Source: Porphyra umbilicalis (lineage: Eukaryota > Rhodophyta > Bangiophyceae > Bangiales > Bangiaceae). From it: DNA of 46,219 nt. Position numbers and translations under genes: made by a program. The stretch's first letter is position 1; every line of letters starts with the position of its first letter. Location of the stretch: assembly GCA_002049455.2 (NCBI GenBank), contig KV919219.1, positions 1 to 46,219 of the forward strand, written 5' to 3'. This document shows positions 1 through 11,544 of this stretch, in pieces. Under the pieces are notes generated by a model that saw only the letters and a list, made by a program, of their open reading frames with translations, had not been told where the DNA came from and made no database searches.

Positions 1-1645
1 AGCAGGGGCCGTAGGAGCAAATAGGACTGTAGAACATGGTACAGTAGGAGAACAATGGGCAGTAGGGCTATAAGGGGAAGTATTGGGAAAGGAGGCAGCG
101 GAGGGAAAAGAGCAGTGGGCTGGAAACAGGCAGTAGGAGAAGAGCGGCAGTAGGGGAAAAGGTGGCGGCAAAGGCCACATGGGCAGAGAGAGAAGAAGCA
201 CATCACTGGACGGGTGCAGATTTACGGAGGGAGAACGGCGGAGCAAACGATACGCAGTGGACACATCTTACCACTATCCTTGTCCTACTAGTCCTCACGA
301 CACTTAACGTACTTGAGAACTAAAAATACAAGACGGGCGAGGGGGGTGTCAAAGACGCGCAGCTCGGGCGTGACGGGATCCGTACGCGGTAGAGGAAGCC
401 TTGACGCCGGCGTGACTCCCGGCCCCTCCATGCGCGACGACGGCGGTAGCCGTCAGCGGTAGCTGTACCGCGGCCGAACGCCTTTAAGGCCCAGGGGGTG
501 CGGGGGGGCGGGGGTTCGCGAGGGCTGCCGGAGGATGGGGGACACGGCCAGGTGGTACCATTGAGGGCCAATGGCCCACTGGACGACGTTCCCCGGGGAG
601 CTTTCACGTCGGCTGACCCTCCGAAGAGCGACATACGCTGCACCAATCGATGATCGCCTGAAGCAACGGGTAATCAGAACGCGGCCACTGAGGATCCGAT
701 CCCAGCCTATGTCTGTGAGAACAGATGACCATTGACCGCCCAGTAAGGCTCAGAGTGTCAGCAAATGAGGGTCGAGATCCCCGCATAAGGCGTGCCGCCC
801 TCCACACAACTGATGGTGAGGAGTGCTGGGTCCACAAACGAGGATTGCAGCTCTCCACATGGCGGATGGTTGACAGAACACCACACTGAAGTATGACTCC
901 TCGGCTGACAAGTAACTTCTACACCCGATTTAGGGGCGTTCTTGAGAGGGTTACTTTACTGTCAACTAGTTGGATGGGTGGCCGTGGGCGCAGTCTGCAA
1001 GCCGGACGTCAGTTACTAAGAGATGTGACCGGCCGAATGATTGCTGGCGGTGGGTGTGTGTAGGGCATTGACGGAGTGGGGGCATGGGCGCCCGTGAGCA
1101 ACTGCGGCGGGTGTGGGGGGGGAGTGCGTATCAGGCGTCGATGGAGAGTCCGTCGACGTTGGCATCGACGGAGCAGAGGCGTTGGCGTGGCCGCAGCCTT
1201 GTAAGCAGATGCAGTCGTTACGGTGAGATCTGACCTGGGGTATCACTGGGGGTTCAGTGAGGGCCACGTAGAGCGCAGCGCAGCGTTCCAGAAATCCAGC
1301 GATGAACCGCCGGAGTTGATCCGTAACCACTCTCGTGCAGGCCTTGCATCGAGGCATTGAATCGTCTCACGCACGAAAACTCCCTCTCGACCCGGTGAGG
1401 CTACATTAGCGATCCGGCGAGGCTACATGATGAGGAATCCCGCCAAATCCCACCGCCGTCGGCGGGGACAACACCAGGACTGAGGGCGCCACTTGTAGCC
1501 TGCGTTTCCACGGGCTGGTGAGAGGCCAGTGGAGCCCGCGCAACCCCAGCATTGATTTCACTTTCTGGGTACAATTTCTAGGCCGCAGTACGCCCCAGTA
1601 CACCCTTTGCGCACTCCAGTAGTGTGGTACGTAATCGAGACGATG
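1..1645 (+). repeat. Left arm of a 1.65 kb inverted repeat
   Basis: This segment reads as the reverse complement of 31644-33290 along its whole length, with only scattered single-base differences (about 98% identity in the stretches compared by eye). Window position 1 pairs with 33290, so the arm may continue to the left of the window. The inner boundary is at the sequence GTGGTACG-AATC-GAGACGATG near 1645; beyond it the two arms diverge. No transposase, integrase or reverse transcriptase motif is visible inside. Confidence 0.9.
1016..1357 (-). CDS. Small repeat-borne ORF, unrecognised (113 codons)
   Basis: The ORF lies in the left arm of the large inverted repeat and has a counterpart at 31932-32273. 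The predicted protein starts MPRCKACTR and has Cys pairs near both ends of its first 60 residues (CKAC and CICLQGC), followed by a Ser/Thr/Pro/His-rich tail. The two copies differ at 6 of 342 bases; four changes alter the amino acid and two are silent, so there is no sign of purifying selection. I do not recognise a family, and it may simply be a chance ORF in repeated DNA. Confidence 0.18.
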   Translation of the reverse strand: MPRCKACTRVVTDQLRRFIAGFLERCAALYVALTEPPVIPQVRSHRNDCICLQGCGHANASAPSMPTSTDSPSTPDTHSPPTPAAVAHGRPCPHSVNALHTPTASNHSAGHIS

Positions 1646-2135
1646 ATTGTACGCCATTCTTGCAACCCTGCCGACGCCCCATTAGGCAGCCAAAACGCCC
1701 TTACGACGCCCCAAGTAGCACCCTCAGTTTTCAGGAGGTGGTTAAAGTGGCACCCATACTGTGCACTCATATGTCTTTTTCTGTGTCAAGACTGCGTGCA
1801 CAGCGTTTTGTCCCCGATGACTTAAAACTGAGAACTGCCAGATTCGAACACGCCAACCGACGGTTCGCAGAACTGTCGCACATTGATCTTGGGATCAAAC
1901 TATGCCCACTTTTTGTTGATCATAGAGATAGAGCCCGTAGTGGAGCTCAGAACAGTTCCAAGACTGTCTGTACCGATATTCGGTGGGAATCATTTTCACA
2001 CCAGCACCTGCAGATTCGGCAATTGTCCGACGAAGTTGCTGTCAAATGCTTATGAAGGATCATTCGGAGTTGCTGGTTCTGATCGTTGTGCGTATCGCGC
2101 TGAGAACTGTCCTGAAGCCGGAGTAAGATCATCCT

Positions 2136-2185
2136 GCGCAGTGCACCTGGTTGCTGGATCCACCACGAGCCCGTTTTTCCCTTGC
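2136..2185 (+). repeat. Diverged inverted repeat, left half
   Basis: The segment around GCAGTGCACCTGGTTGCTGG and the following GATCCACCACGAGC is matched in reverse complement at 3573-3623, with roughly 85% identity by eye. It is probably the end of an old mobile element. Confidence 0.6.
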
Positions 2186-2477
2186 ATTCCTCCTAAACGC
2201 TCGTTGAAAATGGGCGTTTCCTCGCACGCTAAGAGTGTTTGCTCGTATCCCGTCCAAAAAACTCGTTCAGGCGTGTTGGCGACATGATTAGGACGTCATT
2301 ATGAGCGTTATGAAGTCCGTTCAAATGCTTCCAAGTGCGACTTGATGCGCTAAACGGGTGCCTTGTCCAATACGACAGCAGAGCCGATTACGACAAGAAA
2401 TACGCAAAAGGACACCCTGCTCCCCCAACCCGTCGCACCAATGCTTCTGTCTGTTCTCGTGGAAGCAGCCACTGCGA

Positions 2478-2705
2478 GAGCTGGCGGTTACCGTGCGCGG
2501 CGGGCTGACGGCGGGGGCAGCCCCGCGGTGTTTGTCGAAAGGATACAGCAAGGGAGCCCTGCGGTGGTGGCGGCGGGCAGAGAGACGGCGGGGTCAGCCC
2601 CGTGGTGGTGCTAGTAGGCCGTACACGGCGGGGGAGCCCGGAGGTGGTGGCGGTGGGCAGGGTGACGGCGGGGGCAACCCCGCGGTGGTGCTGGGCAGGG
2701 TTTCG
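2478..2705 (+). repeat. Imperfect ~75-bp G-rich tandem repeat, about 3 units
   Basis: A unit containing GACGGCGGGGGCAGCCCCG followed by a GGTGGTGG stretch recurs three times, near 2505, 2585 and 2665, with substitutions between units. All frames give glycine/proline-rich nonsense ORFs, which I do not regard as coding. Confidence 0.6.
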
Positions 2706-3572
2706 ACGGTAGTTAGGTAGGGCTCTTGGGAGTTGAGGTGACGAGTCCCACCCGCGTATCTCGCCGCTTTCCGACGACGCCAAGTGGGGCGGACTGTCAC
2801 GGCGACGCTGGCGGTGGTAGCAGAGGGCGAAGGGAAGGGTGGATCATACAAGGGGGGCGAAGGGCGGGGGACAAGCGTCCAGGGCGGAAGCGGGGCGGCG
2901 GCGGGGGTACTGTGGCCGCGTGGGAGGTGGCCAGTGTCGAGGGCGGCCGCGGAGGAGGCGGCGATGCGGCGGGCAGGCGCAGCAGCGGGGAACCAGCGCT
3001 AAGTCGACGGACCCGCTGAGTGATGGCGCATCACCCCGGGATGGGGCGCTTCCGTCAGCCGCTTTTTCCGCACGGGATGCACAGTTCTCCGGCACTCCTC
3101 GAAGAACTTGGTGAAATGGGCAATCGAAATACCGCAACCATTCTCCATCGCTGTTCACTGAAGGTCAGATGTCGATCAGGTGGATGGCAATAACTATCGT
3201 CAACTCGCACGCACGAAGAAGCTAAGGTCAAAAACCGGCACTTTCGCAGCACCTCGATACCCCGTACGCGACTTGATACGCACGCCTCGAGAACGGTCTC
3301 TTAATGCAGCGTGCAGAATTCTCGTAACCACCTCGTTGGGAAGGAGGGAGAGCTCGCACGCACTTATTGAGCATATGCATACGTTGGCATCCGGGCATTC
3401 ACACCATGGTGCTCTACACCACAGGAGGCATTCTCAGAGACGCTTTTGATGCTTCCAAAAAGTCGGTGCAAAATGACCGGATGTGAATGCATACATGTTT
3501 TAACGAGTTTTTGACAAGAAAAACGCTCCACAGAGGTCATTACGAGGGGTCGTGCAAGAATCGTGCGAGAAA

Positions 3573-3623
3573 TTCGAGTGAAAAACGAGCTCGTGGTGGA
3601 TCCAGCAACGAGGTGCACTGCGC
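3573..3623 (-). repeat. Diverged inverted repeat, right half
   Basis: This is the reverse-complement partner of 2136-2185. It lies just upstream of, and nearly touches, the dispersed repeat at 3656-3922. Confidence 0.6.
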
Positions 3624-3655
3624 TGGGGATCGTGCTCAGGACTGTCCTGGCGTCT

Positions 3656-3922
3656 GAGTACAATCATCCTGGGGATCGTCGTCATAGATTGAGTGAACGA
3701 GTGCGCAAGATTGATGTATATTCCTGCCTCAAGGACTCGATCGTAAATGATAGCCTGGACTACTTCGAGTGACGTCGTGAGTACGGTCTGCCGAAACCGA
3801 TCAGAGAGAAAGACCTGCCCATGGGGCGTCGCTCCTGGTCCACGAAACGTGTGCAGAGGGAGCTTCAATGTGACTTGGTAGTCGTGCGACCGACACGCTG
3901 TTGCCCGGCGCACAGGGGATGG
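3656..3922 (+). repeat. Dispersed 267-bp repeat, solo copy
   Basis: The segment is related in the same orientation to 22544-22809 (about 80-85% identity by eye). It runs from GAGTACAATCATCCTGG to CAGGGGATGG. Shared landmarks include GTGCGCAAGATTGAT, GACCTGCCCATGGGGCG and CGTGTGCAGAGGGAGC. The other copy abuts the unrecognised pseudogene at 21.0-22.5 kb, so this may be a solo end of that element. Confidence 0.75.
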
Positions 3923-4010
3923 GATTTGGGTAAACATGCGTCGGCTCGCATTAAAGAGGGCGCAAGCGCAACGAACAGCCTCGGCAAATATGCGAAGTAG
4001 GGTTGTGCAT

Positions 4011-4263
4011 CACGCCCCTTTATCGAGGGCGGGGTGGGTGATGCACGCCCAATCACGCCATTTGGCACGCCCGGCTGACACGCACGCCCCCGTTCACGCC
4101 CCGGACTTGATATTGAAATGACCGACATAAGTTGAACGCAACCATCAATTAGTTCACTGCACCCTCCTCATGTGGCATCCAGGGCACTACACTTATTGCT
4201 TCGGTTGGCATTATGTTAAGTATGCAGATCACGCCCAGTAAATGTGCAAATCACGCCCCTGGC
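4011..4263 (+). repeat. Irregular array of CACGCCC heptamers
   Basis: CACGCCC occurs repeatedly between 4011 and 4105 at uneven spacing, with two further copies near 4231 and 4252. Two related arrays with GACGCCC or AACGCCC occur at about 1673-1722 and 6328-6432. The irregular spacing argues against a simple tandem duplication. It could be a protein-binding cluster or degraded repeat DNA. Confidence 0.5.
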
Positions 4264-5345
4264 ACGCTGCGCACTATCAGCCATGTCCAGTCGGGTAATG
4301 CAGCTCTCTATGACAACCAGGGTGGGGGGAGGTCTAGCTTCTTTGTGGTTCAGTTTTTATGGGACCATCCCCGGTGAGCGTGGGGGACCCGACGGGGCCA
4401 GTTCCCCCCCATAGAACAGACATGTTTTTGGGTTTCTACCAGGATTTATGCACGGAGGCACTCTCATCGAGTCATAGTAGCTCAGCTGAGGTAGTCGGTC
4501 TTGCCAGCCTCTGGCTTTTGCCCGTGCAGTGAGCAAGTACGAAAGAATGGCGCTTGGCTGCCTTTGAAGCCACAAAGGATCCACCTCTGGCCAAGCGGCC
4601 GCCTCCCCGCTAGGTTTCTTGTATTTAACAGGCTCCCACTGGACCAAGGAAGAGTTTCAGGTGGGTGGTGTCGCTGGCTGATGCCTGGGGGGCATCGACG
4701 GTGGGCGCAACAAGGGGGCACCAGGGTATTCCGGGCATCGAGAGCGAGCCACCGTCACTATGGTGTGGCTGGGCATCAAAGAATAAAACATACAGAGACA
4801 GAAAGCTCTTCGTATGAAGTTTTTGTTGGTATGCGGGGGGGGGTATGGTTTTGCCTGTTTCATAGGCAAAGGCCGGACGAGGTGCTCGTAGTCCAGCCTT
4901 GTCGCCCATATTGGGATGCAATTTCCTGACCACATTTTCGGTCATCTGACGGCGTCTGGGGACATCGCATTCGCCGAGTAATCACACTCACGGGCTCGAC
5001 CAACAACAAGACCGCCGAGCTCCGACGCCACTTCACTGTCGAGCGACTCAGCCAGTCGAGCGACGACGAGCATTGCGCCGCTGATTTGGACGCATGGGAG
5101 GCCTTCGTGCGGCAAGTCACGCCGCAGATGCAGCATCATGCCACCAAGACCATTGTGCCTCAAAAGAGGACGTAGTGCACGTGGACGTGGGTGGGTTGGG
5201 TTTAGTAGATTCCTTTCAACGACATAGCATACAGCGCGCTCGATTGCCTCTCCACAGAAATCATGGCCGACAAAGCACACTTAACTCGCCAGCTGCACTC
5301 AATGCCCAACATTCACTGGATTCACTGGCCAAATGTCGCGTCACG

Positions 5346-5382
5346 TGAAACTAGCGTGACACACACTCTGTTTTGGCCATCA
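5346..5382 (+). repeat. Direct repeat, copy 1
   Basis: The sequence TAGCGTGACACACAC, followed a few bases later by GTTTTGGCCATC, recurs at 5495-5530, about 148 bp away in the same orientation, with a few mismatches. Confidence 0.7.
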
Positions 5383-5494
5383 CTCCCGGCCCGCCCTTTG
5401 AAAGGCATGACAAATCCGCCCAAGTGCGACGATGCCGCCATCGTACTGTCACAACAATCGTGCGATTCCCGATTTGAAAACAACGATCTCAGCT

Positions 5495-5530
5495 TGAAAA
5501 TAGCGTGACACACACCCAGTTTTGGCCATC
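5495..5530 (+). repeat. Direct repeat, copy 2
   Basis: This is the second copy of the repeat at 5346-5382. The spacing and the lack of a coding frame suggest a local duplication or element ends. Confidence 0.7.
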
Positions 5531-6327
5531 TTGACCAGTACAGCCGAGTTCCTCGGCTGAACATCGAGAATATCGTGAAGTCCCGGACGCACCCAGTCCC
5601 CATTTATAAATAATTGGTTCTTCTTCACAAGCAGTAAAATCATTCTTAGCTCAGTGGCAATCCCGTTCCCTCTTGTCCCATCACAGCACGTCCGGAACTC
5701 GCAACCCCCCGGGTCAATACACGTCAGATGCACTCGCACCAGAACACACAGTCGCACGCGTGATACGTCAACCTCCACAATGGGCACTGGTCTGAACGGA
5801 CGGAGTGCTAAAAAGGTCTTATTCACGCTGTTGACGGAAGAGGCAGACATTTTGTTTGCGAAAGAGGCAGTCAGACTATCAGTTGAACAAGTCCTCACAT
5901 TTATTTTTGAAGGACAGTCCGCAAAATGATCTGTGGGTCAGGATGACACTGCTTCTGGAACGATGGGGAACGATCCCAGAATCAGTCCCGAAGATGACCC
6001 GTAGAACGAGTCCAGAAACTGTAGTGATGAACTGCCCAATCACAGAGGTAACTCGAGAATCAGGCAATCTGAAGTGTAGGATATTCGCCGATCCACGGAA
6101 CTGTTGTGCACATGATCCTCTGAATCATGCTGAGGCCATCTCACAGGAGCTTTGCATGGCAATCTCAAGACATTCTTTCGCGTCTACTCGCTATAGATTT
6201 ACAAGCCTCCAAATTTAGAATTATCCCGGCGATGAAAAACCGACCGGCAGTGTGCCTGTCCCCAACCAAGGTGCACAGCCGCCACCCGCTGATTCATGTA
6301 GACCCCCCTGAAAACTTTCTCTTTGCG

Positions 6328-6432
6328 ACGCCTTGCTGACGCCCTTTGAGTTGGGGCGATAGGGGCGCGCGACGCCCAAATGACGCCCTGGTGACGCCCT
6401 TCACGACGCCCTCAACAACGCCCCGGGCGTTC
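6328..6432 (+). repeat. Irregular array of GACGCCC heptamers
   Basis: GACGCC(C) appears about seven times in 105 bp (for example GACGCCC, TGACGCCC, ACGACGCCC), ending in AACGCCCCGGGCGTT. It parallels the CACGCCC array at 4.0-4.3 kb. Confidence 0.5.
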
Positions 6433-6561
6433 TGAGCAACCCTAGTTTGCACTGCTGTAGGACTGTATAGCGTACTTGCTGCCTCGCTGAGCATGCTGCT
6501 GCGAGCGGGCTGCGGCATGGATGGAAAAAACGTACTCTTTTTACAACTGCGATCGAGATTA

Positions 6562-6573
6562 TTAGCGAAGCTT
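6562..6573 (+). repeat. Isolated copy of the TTAGCGAAGCT terminal motif
   Basis: TTAGCGAAGCTT followed by CTATG matches the left end of the inverted-repeat element at 30854-31561. No matching second end is visible nearby, so this may be a truncated relative. Confidence 0.4.
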
Positions 6574-7075
6574 CTATGCTGCTGTCGGAACACGTGGCGT
6601 TTTACCCCCGGATGGCAAACGTTAATTGGCGCAAAGGGTGGGCCGAATCTTTAAAAGTATTGGCTATCGGCTAGATCAGGACCGCATCATGCTTGCTGGC
6701 GAGGCAGCGCAAGTGGCGCCTGTTGGACGGTGTGTCCAGCAGCACAGTGGGTCTGACCAGCCAGGTTCCCTGGTTGGAGTTTGCCTCCAACATAGCTTCA
6801 CCCCCCCTTCACACGGTGTCTTTTTCTCCGCAGAAGCCCGGGCATCTTGTCAGGCATGTCGAGCAGATGCGTGCGTTGTTGGTGGCCTTCTCTGCCACAG
6901 GTTGTTGTAGTCGTGGCACGTTACCGATCGACGAGTGGCTTCGCCCAAGGGGGATACAGTCAGTCTCCATCCACGCCCACCCTGCGGAAGTCGCACATAA
7001 CAGTATCCATATGATCGTCACGTCTTGGCTTGCAAAAGCCTTGATTGCACGATCATGGCCACTATTCGATCGACC

Positions 7076-7112
7076 TTTTAGGGCAATCCCAACAACGTCG
7101 GCCCTATCTCAT
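7076..7112 (+). repeat. Dispersed repeat fragment shared with 18.1 kb
   Basis: GGGCAATCCCAACAACGTCG and the following GCCCTATCT match, in reverse complement, the sequence around 18145-18173. An upstream GCACGATC-TGG-C stretch also corresponds. Confidence 0.6.
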
Positions 7113-8501
7113 ATTCGTTACACGTTGCGCCACGAAGCAGAAACGTGTCTCTTTATTAAGGAAATGGGGCCACTGGGCTTTTCTGTCAACGCGATCGACC
7201 CCATTCTGGTCTTCAATGGTCATGATGGAATCCTGGAAGTACGAATCAACTCCGAAACGCAGAAATGGGGCGGGCGTTGGACCTGCCCCATTCGTGAAGC
7301 GAAATGGGGCCGGTCCCGCGTCGGCCCCAATGCGTTCTGTGCTCTCATTGGTCAAGTGTAACCAAATATGTACTACTATACATTCGTTTAGCGGGCAACG
7401 TGTGTTGGGATGATGTTGATCAATTCTGAAAGATAATGGCGCAGACCTGACATCTTTGGCGACGAGGACCAACCTCAGCATTCGAGAGCGGACCAAAAGC
7501 TTTCGTCCATTGAACTAGGCTTACAGAACAGGTGGTTGGCGTCTCGTGATCCGATTCCGACGCAGGCTGTCATTGTGGGCCGCGTGGGACGGGATCGGAC
7601 ATGTAGCTCAGGCAGGCGTACAGTGGGGATCTCTCTCGCCTCGTGACCCCGATCTGGGCTCTTGAGGGCCTGTTGGCGTGGTGACGATGAATGGTTCGCG
7701 TGGTGCCATCACAACCATGCGGTGGCTAGGTTGTGGCGGGCCGTCCACAACTGATACAGAGCCTTTGAGGAGGGGGGGGCGGTTGAACGAGATCGCGCGG
7801 GCGGCCTGGTCCCACACGCACACAGATAATTTTAGGTGGAAGGCCGCCCGACACTGTTTCAGAGCCTCAGGAGGGGGGGGGGGGTCGGAGGGGATCGCGC
7901 GTGGCCCCTGGGCAGGCACCCGCACAGCGATTTCCAGGTGGCAGGCGGCCCGCAACCGCACCCAGAACGATTTGAGAGGGGGAGGGGGGGTGGCCGGCGG
8001 CCTCGCGTCGCCTCCTGGCTCTCTTGCGGCGCATTGGGGGAGGCTGGTGGTCCGGCACCACCCACAGTGCCTTTTAGTGGGGGTGCGGCGCTCGATCCGG
8101 GACCACGCGGTGCCTCGTTGGCTCCAGCCTAGCGTTTTCGGGGCTGTAGGTGGTCCACCACTGCGCGCAATGCCATTTGACAGGGGGGGGCTCGGTCGGT
8201 CGCTGCTCGGTCCGCGCTGCCGCACCGTACACGGACCCGACCCATCGACGTCTTGCCCATCGTTGTGACGCATCCGGCCATCAACTGCATCGTCGGCCCC
8301 ACGCCACTCTGTTTCCCTGCTCCTCCTCCACGACGTTCCCGCTTCGCCCCCACGTTCCCTGTCCTCGGCTTGAGACGCACGATCCGTGCACCCACCCCAC
8401 TTTGTTTGCTACCCAACCACTTTTATGACCCCCATCCTTGTGTCCCGTTCTCCACCAACACCTTCTTGCCCTCTGCCACGACCCACCCCTCCGCTGCTGG
8501 T

Positions 8502-10033
8502 ATGGAAGCTGCCGAGACGGGGCTGTCCAGCGCTGCCTCTTTTCTGGCCGAGGACGATGGCGCCGTCGTTTTCGCTGCGGTGCAGGCGCACATGGGTCTG
8601 CTGTTGCTGATTCGGAGACTGTCGCGCGCCACCCGCGCACGCCGCTGTCGCCACTACCGCGGTTCTGTTCCCGGGCGTCGGCCAAACAAGCGGCGTGACT
8701 TTGCCGCTGGCCTGTTCAACATCCAGCGCGACTACTTTGGGGTCAACGCGGAGCCGCCGACCTTGGACGACCGTGATTTCGAGACGCGCTTCCGAGTGCC
8801 GCGCAGTGTATTTCGACGCATCTACCTGGCCGTCAAGGACGAGCCGTTCTTCCAGCAGCGCATCAACGCGACGGGTCGCCTGCAGGCCCACCCGCTGCAA
8901 AAGGTCGTGGCAGCCTTCCGCGTCATCGCGTACGGCGAGGCGGCCGACCGCTCGGACGAGTACGTGCGCCTCTCTCGCTCGACCCTAGCGCAGGCGACCA
9001 AGCTTCTCCTCGAGTTCATCGTGCGGCGTTGGGAAACGACGTACCTGCCTTGTCCCAACCAGTTGGAGCGGAAGAAGATGATGGAGCGCAACGCAGTGCG
9101 TGGCTTTCCTGGCTGTATGGGATCGCTGGACTGTACCCACTGAGAGTGGCATCAGTGCCCGACGGGCATGGCCGGCGCGTACCAGAGCCGGAAGGGCTCG
9201 CGCGGCGTTGTCGTCGAGGCTTTGTGCGACGAGGACCTGTGGATTTGGCACCTGCTTGTCGGCCCTCCCGGAAGCCTGAACGACATAAACGTTTTGAACC
9301 AGTCGCCTCTCTACCTAGACGTCACGGCAGGCCGATGGCCGCCGCGGGGCGTGACCTTTACCGTGAATGGAATCACCCGCACGCTACCTAACTACCTTGT
9401 GGACAGCATCTACCCTCGCTACGCGTTCCTAGTGTCATCCCACCCAATTCCTATGACTGACGAGGCGAAGACCTTCAACCGCCTGCAGGAGGCCATCGCA
9501 AGGACGTTGAACGCCTGTTTGGCGTTCTGACCAAGAGGTTCCACATCGCGTCGCACCCGAGACGGTACCGCTCCGTGAAGCAGTTGTTCACCACGTACAA
9601 GGCGGTCAGTATTTTGCACAATACGTGCGTAGAGAGCCGTCAAGACAGATTTCTGAGCCGCCGCAGACGGGCAGGGGGGACTAACGAGGGCGGGGGTGCG
9701 GGTAATGACGATGAGGGTCCTGCAGGCGCGGCTGCTGCCAGCACGGGGGTTCCTGATGGGAACGACAATTGGGCGGACGATGGTGGCGCAGCTGCCGCCG
9801 GGGGACCTGCGCCTGGCGGCGGTAGCGCCGCCAGCCCGACAGACACTGTCGGTGCTGCTAACCCGCCCCTCCAATTGAACGCGGTGGGGCAGTCGCCCGC
9901 GGGCGGCATGGTTGCTATCTTCGATGCGTGGGGCGAGACTCGCAACCGCACCGGACACGAGCAACTCCGTGCCGACCTGACGGCGCACGTGTTGAGCGAC
10001 CGCAGCAAGCTGCTGGCCCCGTATGTTGTCTAG
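8502..10033 (+). pseudogene. PIF/Harbinger-type transposase, broken by one stop and one frameshift
   Basis: The ATG at 8502 opens a frame for a plant-type PIF/Harbinger (DDE_Tnp_4) transposase of roughly 510 residues. Recognisable landmarks in order are FRVPRSVFRRIY and a helical region, GCMGSLDCTH (catalytic Asp about residue 210), LWIWHLLVG with PGSLNDINVL (second Asp about 261), YLVDSIYPRYAF, and KDVERLFGVL (the catalytic Glu). All three acidic residues are therefore present. The normal Trp after LDCTH is replaced by TGA (9141-9143). Near 9497 the frame shifts, so that KDVERLFGVLTKRF and SILHNTCVE continue in another frame to 10033, with a Gly/Ala-rich tail. Family members cut and paste DNA between short inverted repeats and duplicate a 3-bp TWA target. 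I could not identify this copy's termini. The likely partner protein type is at 14.3-16.7 kb. Confidence 0.9.
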
Positions 10034-10618
10034 AGCAGCAGTATGGTTACACAAGGGTTCTTGTTTACCCTGTTGGGCAGAGTTTTTTTTTTCTTGACAT
10101 CGTAGTCCATTGTGTGTCTCTGTAGGTCCGGGACAGTTGCAACGCATGCGCGCGGGTCCAGAAAAAGGTAATAGGACAAGCAGTCGCCCACGAGCGAGGT
10201 GCACAGAGATGCGGTATTCGCACGTGCCGTCGCCAGTCACAAGCGCAGGGCCGGCTGCGGCCGTGAGGAGAGGCGCAGCGCGCCGCGCCCCCATCAAAGG
10301 TGCCCGGGGAGCCAACGACGTACCGGTGGCAGCTGGGGCCACAGGCTCACGCAAGGACGCGCTGGCGCTCGCGGTAGGGGGCAGCGCGCACGACGACACG
10401 CAGCCGCTTGCGGGCGGCGGCCGGCTCTGCTCTGAAGAGCTGCTGGCCAGGGCAAGGACGGGCCAACAGCAGCGTGGTCTTCGACAAAGACACGGCACCT
10501 TCGGCGGGAGGCCACTGACACTTTGGGATTTTACAAAAAAGAACGGGCGTTCATTGGCTGCACGACCCCAACTTTAATCCAACTTTTGTTGAAGCTTGGA
10601 ACTACAGTCGGATCTGTC
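10034..10618. other. Intergenic, nothing recognised
   Basis: The region downstream of the transposase has short ORFs in several frames and no motif I recognise. It probably includes the 3' end of the Harbinger element. Confidence 0.5.
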
Positions 10619-10923
10619 CTAGTCTCTATTCTACCGCAGCATCATTTGATGCGAATCGCATCAAATGATGCCCATTTTCAGAGCGTTTGTTTTCGTACTT
10701 TCCGACCTCTGACGCTCTTTTTGACAGCAGAAACAGACTCAGCGATGCCTTGTTATTCTTGGGGGAGATCTCAGCCAATATGCTATGGATACAAACGGGG
10801 GCTGCTCCAGATGCCTCAACAGGGGGGGTCGAACCGTCGTTGTCTGGCCCTCTGAGAGGGTGCATCATTTGATGCCCAACCGGGCATCATTTGATGCCCG
10901 ATTGCGGTAGAATAGACACTAGT
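10619..10923 (+). mobile_element. Small non-autonomous inverted-repeat element with CTAGT target duplication
   Basis: The element body is 10624-10918 (295 bp). Its ends are inverted: CTCTATTCTACCGCA on the left and TGCGGTAGAATAGACA on the right. CTAGT flanks it on both sides (10619-10623 and 10919-10923), as expected for a 5-bp target duplication. Just inside the termini are four copies of a 14-bp palindrome, GCATCATTTGATGC or its complement: two on the left (about 10639-10672) and two on the right (about 10862-10899). No transposase is encoded. This is a MITE or foldback-type element of a family I cannot name. Confidence 0.85.
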
Positions 10924-11544
10924 ACAGTCGTTCCACTAAAAACTTAGCACACCCGCGGGACCAATAGTTCCATCGACATCTCACATGTGCCTCTTTTGCT
11001 CTCCAATGCTGTCTCTTGTAGACATGCGCTGTTGAAACTCCCTCGAACATGACCAATCCACGAATACAGCGGAGGCCCGGCGGGCCTGAGGGACCTTCTC
11101 AAGAGGGAAATGGGCTTTCTGAAACAATCTTTCTGAGACAGCTGAAGCTGCACCGGATTTCGGAACTCGTGTCAGGTCCATTGCACGCGTGGCGCGAGAA
11201 TGTGGCCCACGTTCGCACGTGGTGGGCACTATCACGCAGGGCAGCAAATTGTTCCCTCGATAGATCCTCCGGCCCTGCGCTCTCATTGGCGTGGGAGTCC
11301 ACAAGGCACTGCCCATAGTCTCGCTGATGCGGTGGACCAATGAGAGAGCGCCAGAGTGCCTCTATTGATAACAAGCCCTGCAATAGATGCCCCACTTGTT
11401 ACCGGCTCACACGCAGCGGGAACGCACGTTACGACTCGCTGGGATTGTTCCGTTGGAAGCCGTCGCCTGTTCTCGAAATGGGCTCATCACACGCAAGCTG
11501 GACTGACACACGAGGCAGCAAAAACAGCAAGGACTTCTCGGGGG
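10924..11544. other. Intergenic, nothing recognised
   Basis: There is no coding signal. A short inverted pair, CTCTCATTGG near 11280 and CCAATGAGAG near 11337, is the only structure seen. Confidence 0.5.

Larger units (their letters stand above)
1646..3655. other. Gene-free, repeat-derived stretch
   Basis: No ORF here has a recognisable motif. The stretch contains one half of a diverged inverted repeat (2136-2185), a G-rich tandem repeat (about 2478-2705), and a G+C-rich segment (about 2780-3020) with short ORFs in all frames. The phrase GAACTGTCCTGAAG near 2102 resembles GGACTGTCCTGGCG near 3638. This suggests a pile-up of old element fragments. Confidence 0.6.
3923..8501. other. Gene-free 4.6 kb with heptamer arrays and small repeats
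   Basis: I see no conserved protein motif in any frame. The stretch holds a CACGCCC array (4011-4263), a 36-bp direct repeat (5346-5382 and 5495-5530), a GACGCCC array (6328-6432), an isolated inverted-repeat end (6562-6573), a fragment related to 18.1 kb (about 7076-7112), and G-run-rich DNA at 7.6-8.2 kb whose long ORFs appear in several frames at once. A short frame at about 5780-5927 reads like a small protein but matches nothing I know. Confidence 0.5.
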
